Source: an uncultured Oscillospiraceae bacterium
GTDB lineage: Bacteria; Bacillota; Clostridia; Oscillospirales; Oscillospiraceae
Direction: 5' to 3'
Length of the DNA: 7,246 nt
NCBI GenBank assembly: GCA_934533005.1
Contig: CAKTBC010000091.1
Span: 1 to 7,246 of the forward strand
Positions 1 to 4,654 of this stretch are shown here, one piece after another (within the stretch, counting starts at the first letter, position 1; each line of letters opens with the position of its first letter). A program made the translations under genes and the position numbers. The notes beneath the pieces were generated by a model. The model was not told the DNA's origin, made no database searches, and saw only the letters and a list, made by a program, of their open reading frames with translations.

Positions 1-1281
1 ATCTCGTCCATGTATTTCCAGAAAAAGCTCGTATTCTTCCACCGCCAGGTGCGCGAGAAGAACTCCCGCATCACCGGTGCCTTCAACGAGGGCATCACCG
101 GCGCTACGACGACGAAAACGCTCGTCGTTGAGGACAAGATGGAGAAGGAGTTTGACGAGCTGACCGCCGATATGAAAAAGGTCAGCGTCCGCGCGATGCA
201 TTTCCGTGCGATCTTCATTTCCACAACGACGCTTGCGGCCTCGCTTGCGCTCGCGCTCGTCCTCTGGCGCGGCGGCATCGTCACGCGTGAGGGCGTGATG
301 CTCATCGGCACGCTCACCGTGTTTATGAACTATGCGCAGGGCATGATGGAGCCCATCCAATGGCTCGTGCAGGCGCTCTCCAGTCTCGTGAACGTGCAGG
401 TCAACGTCGAGCGATTCACCACACTCATGGAGACGAAGTCCGACGTGGAGGACACGCCGGAGGTCGTTGCAAAGTACGGCGACACATTCAGCCCGAAAAA
501 GGAGAACTGGGAAGAGCTCCACGGCGATATCGAGTTCCGGGACGTAACGTTCCGCTATCCCGACGGCGACGAGAACATTCTCGAGCACTTCAACCTGAAG
601 GTGCCGCAGGGGACGAACGTTGCCATCGTCGGCGAGACCGGCGCGGGCAAATCCACGCTGGTGAATCTCGTCTGCCGGTTCTATGAGCCGACGGAGGGAC
701 AGGTGCTCATCGACGGGCGCGACGCGCGGGAGCGCAGCCAGCTCTGGCTCCACTCGAACATCGGCTATGTGCTCCAGACGCCGCATCTCTTTTCCGGCAC
801 GGTGCTCGAAAACCTCCGCTACGGCCGCGAGAACGCGACTATGGGGGAGATCGAAGCGGCGGTCAGGGCCGTTTCCGCCGACGGGATCATTGAGAGACTG
901 CCGGACGGCTATCAGAGCGACGTCGGCGAGGGCGGCAACAGCCTTTCGACCGGCGAGAAGCAGCTTTTGTCCTTCGCCCGCGCGCTGCTTGCCAACCCGC
1001 GAATCTTCGTGCTCGACGAGGCGACGTCCTCTGTCGATACGGTCACGGAGCGGCTCATTCAGGACGCGATCGAGAAGGTCATGGACGGGCGCACGTCGTT
1101 TGTGATCGCCCACCGGCTCTCCACGATCCGCCGCGCGGACGTCATCCTCGTTGTGAACGCCGGTAAGATCGTCGAGCGCGGCAGCCACGCCGAGCTCATG
1201 GCAAAAAAGGGCGTGTACTACGGCCTTTACACCCGCCAGTACCGCGAGGAGCAGATCCAGGCATCCATGGAAAACGAATAA
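1..1281 (+). CDS. ABC exporter subunit, fused membrane and ATP-binding domains (3' part)
   Basis: This is the C-terminal part of an ABC exporter half-transporter; the frame is open to the left edge, so the start lies outside the window. Numbering from the Met at base 10, residues 20-60 match the cytoplasmic loop region of exporters (FNEGITG, then a KTLVVED stretch). Two hydrophobic segments follow at about 66-87 and 94-112. The nucleotide-binding domain has Walker A GETGAGKST (208-216), Q-loop Gln256, a signature LSTGEKQ (312-318), Walker B IFVLDE (332-337) with the catalytic Glu, a D-loop SSVD, and the switch His368 in IAHRLSTI. All ATPase elements are therefore present, but the signature reads LSTGE rather than the textbook LSGGQ. 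Proteins of this type usually pair with a second half-transporter, often encoded next door, here presumably upstream. The substrate cannot be predicted; multidrug, lipid or peptide export are all possible. Confidence 0.95.
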   Translation: MSSMYFQKKLVFFHRQVREKNSRITGAFNEGITGATTTKTLVVEDKMEKEFDELTADMKKVSVRAMHFRAIFISTTTLAASLALALVLWRGGIVTREGVMLIGTLTVFMNYAQGMMEPIQWLVQALSSLVNVQVNVERFTTLMETKSDVEDTPEVVAKYGDTFSPKKENWEELHGDIEFRDVTFRYPDGDENILEHFNLKVPQGTNVAIVGETGAGKSTLVNLVCRFYEPTEGQVLIDGRDARERSQLWLHSNIGYVLQTPHLFSGTVLENLRYGRENATMGEIEAAVRAVSADGIIERLPDGYQSDVGEGGNSLSTGEKQLLSFARALLANPRIFVLDEATSSVDTVTERLIQDAIEKVMDGRTSFVIAHRLSTIRRADVILVVNAGKIVERGSHAELMAKKGVYYGLYTRQYREEQIQASMENE

Positions 1282-1285
1282 GAAA

Positions 1286-1319
1286 AAATATCCGCCGGAC
1301 GCAAGTCCGGCGAATATTT
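1286..1319 (+). terminator. Hairpin just after the ABC gene, copy 1 of a 34-nt palindromic repeat
   Basis: A 34-nt near-perfect inverted repeat begins 4 nt after the TAA stop. The arms are AAATAT-C-CGCCGGAC and GTCCGGCG-A-ATATTT, closed by a GCAA loop (a GNRA-type tetraloop), with one C/A mismatch. The GC core flanked by A-rich and T-rich arms is terminator-like, and its position suits ending the ABC transcript. The T-tract is short (TATTTG), so termination efficiency is uncertain. The identical 34 nt recur at 1537-1570. Confidence 0.6.
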
Positions 1320-1536
1320 GAGCGCGTCAAAAAAGTTTTTTTGACACGCTCTCAAACGAGACCCACTGCGTTGGGCTCTCGTTTGAAAGGGCTGCGGCTC
1401 GCCGCAGCGCACTCGCTTCGCTCGCACGTTTGCGAGCCGAGAAGTATTTTCTCCGACGCACATGTCGCCGGAGAAAATGATCAAAATTCTATTTGCGCCT
1501 GTGGGCGCAAACTCTGCGAGCCTTTTTGACAGTCTG
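1320..1536. repeat. Cluster of six consecutive inverted repeats
   Basis: No convincing gene is seen here; almost every base lies in or beside a hairpin. They are: 1320-1351 (GAGCG plus GTCAAAAAA pairing with TTTTTTGAC plus CGCTC, one C/A mismatch); 1352-1386 (TCAAACGAGA with TCTCGTTTGA, then CCCA with TGGG, one bulged C); 1391-1408 (GCTGCGG, loop CTCG, CCGCAGC); 1420-1437 (GCTCGCA, loop CGTT, TGCGAGC); 1446-1478 (ATTTTCTCCG with CGGAGAAAAT); and 1492-1511 (TTTGCGCC, loop TGTG, GGCGCAAA). The last sits inside an outer pairing of TCAAAA (1481-1486) with TTTTGA (1524-1529). The block is flanked by the two identical 34-nt hairpins. It may be a mobile or reiterated intergenic element, or a structured RNA; the sequence alone does not decide. 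Confidence 0.75.
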
Positions 1537-1570
1537 AAATATCCGCCGGACGCAAGTCCGGCGAATATTT
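1537..1570. repeat. Copy 2 of the 34-nt palindromic repeat
   Basis: This is identical over all 34 nt to 1286-1319, including the C/A mismatch and the GCAA loop, and lies in the same orientation 251 bp downstream. It is followed by a T and then CC, so on its own it is a weak terminator. A perfect match outside coding sequence implies recent duplication, gene conversion, or membership in a dispersed repeat family. Confidence 0.85.
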
Positions 1571-1578
1571 TCCATGCG

Positions 1579-1620
1579 GACTGTGGGACGCTGTAATTCC
1601 CGCAGTCAGCCTGACGGCTG
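1579..1620. repeat. Two adjoining hairpins between repeat blocks
   Basis: GACTGTGGGA (1579-1588) pairs with TCCCGCAGTC (1598-1607) as a 10-bp stem with one G-U wobble and a 9-nt loop. CAGCC (1607-1611) pairs with GGCTG (1616-1620) around TGAC. The two share base 1607, so they abut or compete. They link the first hairpin cluster to the G-run/C-run block upstream of the ligase gene. Confidence 0.55.
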
Positions 1621-1630
1621 CCGGCACCCT

Positions 1631-1728
1631 TGTTAGGGGAGTCAGGCTTGGTTATCCAAAAATTCACTTGCCTCCCCTAACAGGGGAGGTGGATTTTGCC
1701 GCAGGCAAAAGACGGAGGGGTTTTCCCC
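1631..1728 (+). repeat. Leader block with mutually exclusive hairpins before the ligase gene
   Basis: TGTTAGGGGAG (1631-1641) is the exact reverse complement of CTCCCCTAACA (1672-1682). The same C-rich arm can instead close a local hairpin, CCTCCCC (1671-1677) with GGGGAGG (1683-1689). Next come TTTTGCC (1694-1700) with GGCAAAA (1704-1710), and GGGG-TTTT-CCCC (1717-1728). The order of a CTCCCCT/AGGGGAG hairpin, a second hairpin, then GACGGAGGGG resembles short intergenic repeats that I recall as common in gut Clostridia; that is recollection and was not searched. Its downstream end reaches the ribosome-binding region of the next gene. Confidence 0.6.
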
Positions 1729-1734
1729 GGAAGG
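1729..1734 (+). promoter_or_regulatory. Shine-Dalgarno-like GGAAGG that bears on the ligase start
   Basis: GGAAGG touches the ATG at 1735 with no spacer, but lies 9 nt before an in-frame GTG at 1744. A stronger GGAGGGG at 1714-1720 is 14 nt from the ATG, and its GGGG can be paired with CCCC (1725-1728). Start at 1735 or 1744 therefore changes the protein by only three residues. Confidence 0.45.
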
Positions 1735-3021
1735 ATGGAAAGTGTGAACAAAGCCGAAAAACGCTGCGAATGGCTCACGGACAAGTACATACTCTGCCTT
1801 CTTGCATTCTTTCCGCTCTTCACGGGCTTTCACGGCTACGTGAACCTCACGGCGGCAAAGTTCTGGCTCTATACGGGCGCAACGGCGCTCTGGGCGCTCG
1901 GCATCGCGGTGTGCCTCTGCTCCGGCGCGCGCCTCTTCGCGAAAAAGTCGGGAAGCTTTTTCTATCTTACCTGCGCGTTCCTCGTCTGGAATCTTGTTTC
2001 CGCCGTCCTCAGCCCATGGCGGGAGAAAACGTTCCTCGGCGCAGGGCGGTACGACGGCCTGCTCACGCAGCTTCTCTATGCGCTCACGGCGCTGGGCGCT
2101 GCGCGTTGGGGACGGCGGAGAACACTCTATGTCCGCGTGCTCGGCGGGAGCATGTTTCTCTGCTGCGCCGCGGCGCTTTGGCAGATCGCGGGCGGAAACC
2201 CGCTTGGCCTGTATCCGAATGGCTGGTGCTTTGCCGACGCGGGGACACTCTATTCCGGCATGTATCTCGGCACGGTGGGGAATACGCTGATCCTCGGCTC
2301 CGTGCTCTCGCTCGCAGTACCGGTGCTCGCGTATACGGCGGTCAAAAAGCGCGGGTACGATCTTCTTTTGCTGCTCCCGGCGGCGATGGCGCTCTATATC
2401 CTGTACCGGAGTGAGTGCTCGTCCGCGTGGGTGGCGCTGGCCGGGGCCTGCGCACTGATGCTGCCGAAGCTCGCCCGCGGACGGCGGCGGAAGTATCTTT
2501 TGGCGGCGGAGGGCGTTCTAGCGCTGGCTGTGCTGCTGGCGGTCTATTTCTATCCGGGGCAGAGCGGGACGCTTTTTGAAGCGTCGCGCCTGCTCCACGG
2601 CGAGGCGGACGCCTCATTCGGCTCGCACCGCGTGGAGATCTGGCGCGAGGCATGCGCGCTCATCGCGCAGCGCCCCATATTCGGCGGCGGGCCGGGCACG
2701 GCGGCCGCGCGGCTGCACATTGAATTTGCGCGCTTCGTGCCGGAGACCGGGCGGACGCTCCGGACGTTTGTTACGAACGCGCACAACGAATATCTCGGTT
2801 ACGCGATGGATCTCGGTTGGCCGGGGCTCGCGCTGTATCTCGGCATGATGGGTCTCACATTTTTCCGCCCCCGGAGAGACGGGGAGAGCGCCGCGTGGCT
2901 CTGGGGCGTCGCGGCGTACTGGATCCAGGCTTTTTTCGCGCTCGGCCTTGTTGTGAGCGCGCCGCTTTTGTGGCTTGCTTGGGGTCTGATATTCGCGCCG
3001 GAAGGGAGAGACGGAGCATGA
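1735..3021 (+). CDS. O-antigen ligase/polymerase-like membrane protein (Wzy_C superfamily)
   Basis: This is a 428-residue polytopic membrane protein with roughly 11-12 hydrophobic segments (about 19-33, 42-63, 75-92, 108-123, 133-152, 180-200, 208-224, 228-244, 256-273, 352-375, 385-405, 407-421). Family marks include GRYDGLLTQ (104-112), a likely extracytoplasmic loop with HRVEIWREA (298-306) followed by PIFGGGPGT (314-322), and NAHNEYLGYAMDLGWPGL (348-365). The His in NAHNEYL corresponds to the key His of WaaL-type ligases. Such proteins transfer or polymerise lipid-carried glycans outside the membrane; in Firmicutes the acceptor and glycan are usually unknown. Length fits the family. ATG 1735 is chosen over TTG 1696, which lies inside a hairpin; GTG 1744 is a close rival. 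It is coupled to the GNAT gene through ATGA. Whether it acts as ligase or polymerase cannot be told. Confidence 0.88.
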   Translation: MESVNKAEKRCEWLTDKYILCLLAFFPLFTGFHGYVNLTAAKFWLYTGATALWALGIAVCLCSGARLFAKKSGSFFYLTCAFLVWNLVSAVLSPWREKTFLGAGRYDGLLTQLLYALTALGAARWGRRRTLYVRVLGGSMFLCCAAALWQIAGGNPLGLYPNGWCFADAGTLYSGMYLGTVGNTLILGSVLSLAVPVLAYTAVKKRGYDLLLLLPAAMALYILYRSECSSAWVALAGACALMLPKLARGRRRKYLLAAEGVLALAVLLAVYFYPGQSGTLFEASRLLHGEADASFGSHRVEIWREACALIAQRPIFGGGPGTAAARLHIEFARFVPETGRTLRTFVTNAHNEYLGYAMDLGWPGLALYLGMMGLTFFRPRRDGESAAWLWGVAAYWIQAFFALGLVVSAPLLWLAWGLIFAPEGRDGA

Positions 3022-3497
3022 ACATTGAACTGCAGAAGATCACGCTCGAGGGGATGAACGAGCTTGACCGGGCTTTTCAGAACGACCCGGCCACCTTTGC
3101 GGACATGAGCCTCTTTTCGGAGTACCGCTATTCGCCGGAAAAAACGCGGGCGCGCTTCGAGCGCTACAGCGCGGACGACCGGCGGCATTTTCTCATCCTG
3201 CTCGACGGCCGCCCGGTCGGCGAGACCGGCATCAAGCACATCGACTGGGAGAAAAGAGAGGGCGAGCTCTCCATCCATCTGCAAAACGACGCCGTGAAAA
3301 ACCGGGGCGTCGGTACACGCGCGGAACGGCTCCTGCTCGCCTATGCCTTTGGGGAACTGGGGCTTCGCGCCGTAACGGCGCGGGCCATAGAAAAGAACAC
3401 GCGCAGTCAGCGCGTGCTCGAAAAGGTCGGCTTTTCGTTTGTCCGGCAGGAGAACGGCTTTCTGCACTACTGGTGCTCGTGCAGCCCGGAGAAATAG
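3018..3497 (+). CDS. GNAT-family N-acetyltransferase
   Basis: The protein has 159 residues, a usual length for the GNAT fold. The acetyl-CoA pyrophosphate-binding motif is visible as KNRGVGTRAERLL (94-106; the R-G-V-G-T core fits Q/R-x-x-G-x-G/A), preceded by the beta strand GELSIHL (82-88). The C-terminal NTRSQRVLEKVGF (127-139) is the usual N-x-x-S-x-R-x-x-E-K-x-G-F element of RimJ/RimL-like members. The ATG overlaps the ligase stop (ATGA), and AAGGGAG (3002-3008) gives a Shine-Dalgarno 9 nt upstream, so it is translated from the same message. The substrate is unknown. The family acetylates protein N-termini, amino sugars, antibiotics and small amines, and the neighbour makes an amino-sugar substrate conceivable only as inference. 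Its last 31 bp overlap a convergent gene. Confidence 0.9.
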   Translation: MNIELQKITLEGMNELDRAFQNDPATFADMSLFSEYRYSPEKTRARFERYSADDRRHFLILLDGRPVGETGIKHIDWEKREGELSIHLQNDAVKNRGVGTRAERLLLAYAFGELGLRAVTARAIEKNTRSQRVLEKVGFSFVRQENGFLHYWCSCSPEK

Positions 3498-4138
3498 CCG
3501 CTGCCAGCCTGTGTGCCTGTCGCGGTAAAGAGACGGCTTCGGATATCCCGGAGCGCGCTCTCGGTGTCTGCGATACATTGCGCCGTTTCGGGAAAAGAAG
3601 CGGCGGGAGAGACCGTATCCGGGAAGAGAGACGCATAGCGGCGGAGCAGATCGTCGATCCGAGCCAGAGCCTGTGCGCCTTCCCTATCAGAAAAGGCCGG
3701 GTGTTTTGCGCACCGCTCCCGGAGAGCGGCCAGACAGCCCGCCTCCCCGGCGCTGCCGTATAAAGCCGCGAGCGCCGCGGAAAGATGCCGCCGGACTGCG
3801 GCGGCATAGCGGCCGCTGACCGACCTCCAAAGCGTGAGATACTCCTGCGCGATCTGAAGCTGCAAGACCGCGGCAAGAAACACATACTCCGGCGCCCTGC
3901 CCCTGCGCATAAAATCACCCGAAACAAAGTTCTTGTCGTGGGTCGACACAAAATACCACCTGAAAAAAACGATAGGCGATATTTTTTGACGCCGCAAGAC
4001 TCTATAGAGGCGGTCGAAAAAAATTGTTGAAAACGATAGAGGTTGCCGGTTGAAACCGTCCTCGTCGCAAAACCGCGGCTGGAGCGCATACTGCTGCCAA
4101 AGAAAACGCTTTTCGAAAAAAATGTAAAGGTCGTACAT
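3467..4138 (-). CDS. Uncharacterised 223-residue protein
   Basis: I do not recognise a family. The predicted protein begins MYDLYIFFEKRFLW. Residues 1-77 are aromatic- and basic-rich, with hydrophobic patches such as SPIVFFRWYF (54-63). Residues 83-205 look mainly helical, with Ala/Leu/Arg-rich stretches and four Cys at 135, 143, 188 and, N-terminally, 24. No signal peptide or clear membrane span is evident. GCAGGA lies just upstream of the start with a short 3-nt spacer. A second in-frame Met at residue 77 (base 3910), preceded by GGGTGA, is an alternative start giving 147 residues. DNA encoding residues 1-77 is clearly AT-richer than the rest. The gene converges on and overlaps the GNAT 3' end by 31 bp. 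Codon choice in the C-terminal part looks like the neighbours, which is why I take the frame as real. Confidence 0.6.
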   Translation of the reverse strand: MYDLYIFFEKRFLWQQYALQPRFCDEDGFNRQPLSFSTIFFDRLYRVLRRQKISPIVFFRWYFVSTHDKNFVSGDFMRRGRAPEYVFLAAVLQLQIAQEYLTLWRSVSGRYAAAVRRHLSAALAALYGSAGEAGCLAALRERCAKHPAFSDREGAQALARIDDLLRRYASLFPDTVSPAASFPETAQCIADTESALRDIRSRLFTATGTQAGSGYFSGLHEHQ

Positions 4139-4274
4139 TTTTCCTGCGGGATTTGCTCAAAGCGTGTTGCTGCGGCGGCAGGACTGTGATACTCTATATC
4201 TGTATTGACTTTTTCCGCGGTGCCGCCGGGCGCGGCGTCGCTCAAAGAAAACAAATATCCGAAACCATAGAACA

Positions 4275-4284
4275 TAGGGGCCCC
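4275..4284 (+). promoter_or_regulatory. Ribosome-binding site of the lipoprotein gene, embedded in a GGGGCCCC palindrome
   Basis: AGGGG (4276-4280) ends 8 nt before ATG 4289, a normal Shine-Dalgarno spacing. It supports 4289 as the true start of the lipoprotein, because the downstream TTG at 4431 has no such site. GGGG runs straight into CCCC (4277-4284), a self-complementary octamer. The 150 bp between this gene and the divergent gene (4139-4288) hold a TTGACT (4205-4210) but no matching -10 box, so I call no promoter. Confidence 0.55.
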
Positions 4285-4288
4285 ATCC

Positions 4289-4654
4289 ATGAAAAAATAT
4301 TCCCTGCCGGTGCGCGTGGCGGCGCTTTTGTGCGCGGTGTGCCTGCTGCTGACCGGCTGCGGCCAAGTGGCAGCGCCGGACGATACCGGCGAGCCCGGCA
4401 CTCCTGCGCCGACGGCAAAGCCCGCCGCTTTTGGGGCTGACCGCCGTGGAAAAGCTGGCGGCGCAGCTCGCCGCGGAGCATCTGGGACAGGATATCACAC
4501 TGACCAATGTGGTGGATTTTTCTTCGGACGATTCCGACCCGGACGCCTATCATGTCCTGCTGCTGAAGGACACCAAGGGAAACTATCTGGCGTACCGGTA
4601 CGGCACGGGCTCGGTGTATTGCCTCTCGGAGGAGGAAGCCCGGAATCAGGATGA
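4289..4654 (+). CDS. Lipoprotein leader, 5' fragment of the frameshifted large lipoprotein gene
   Basis: Translation from ATG 4289 gives a classic lipoprotein signal: MKKYSLPVRV, a hydrophobic core AALLCAVCLL, and lipobox LTGC with Cys24 (codon 4358-4360) as the lipidation site. A Pro/Thr/Asp-rich tether (residues 25-47) follows. Beyond about base 4432 this frame becomes low-complexity Gly/Arg/Ala sequence with no protein character and stops at 4654, while the next frame picks up a clear domain at once. Removing one base from the TTTTGGGG run (4429-4436) joins them smoothly as ...KPAALGLTAVEKL. Only the first 47 residues or so are meaningful here; the rest is read out of frame. Confidence 0.75.
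   Translation: MKKYSLPVRVAALLCAVCLLLTGCGQVAAPDDTGEPGTPAPTAKPAAFGADRRGKAGGAARRGASGTGYHTDQCGGFFFGRFRPGRLSCPAAEGHQGKLSGVPVRHGLGVLPLGGGSPESG
4429..4436 (+). other. Frameshift site in a TTTTGGGG run
   Basis: The signal-peptide frame enters this T4G4 run and the long domain frame leaves it, displaced by +1. One surplus T or G accounts for the break. It could be a sequencing or assembly error, a fresh mutation, slippage-based phase variation, or a programmed frameshift. Confidence 0.75.

Noticed and set aside
1341..1529. 62-residue + strand open frame inside the hairpin cluster
   Set aside because: It lies wholly within stacked inverted repeats and starts in a hairpin arm; such frames are usually by-products of the repeat.
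1286..1570. Two identical 34-nt direct repeats as a possible CRISPR
   Set aside because: Only two copies, the gap is 217 bp rather than a spacer, the unit is a near-full palindrome, and no cas gene is visible.
1227..1667. 146-residue open frame on the - strand across the hairpin cluster
   Set aside because: It runs through palindromes, reads the two copies of the 34-nt repeat in different frames, and overlaps the end of the ABC gene. No protein-like domain and no ribosome-binding site seen.
1696..1734. TTG at 1696 as the start of the ligase gene
   Set aside because: It sits inside the TTTTGCC/GGCAAAA hairpin and would add 13 residues encoded by repeat DNA; ATG 1735 or GTG 1744 is more plausible.
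4205..4233. TTGACT as a -35 promoter box before the lipoprotein gene
   Set aside because: At the expected distance the sequence is GC-rich with nothing like TATAAT.
3232..4401. 389-residue - strand open frame overlapping three genes
   Set aside because: It is out of frame with the likelier 223-residue gene, crosses the GNAT gene and the lipoprotein signal sequence, and turns Ser/Arg-rich as expected for a shadow frame.
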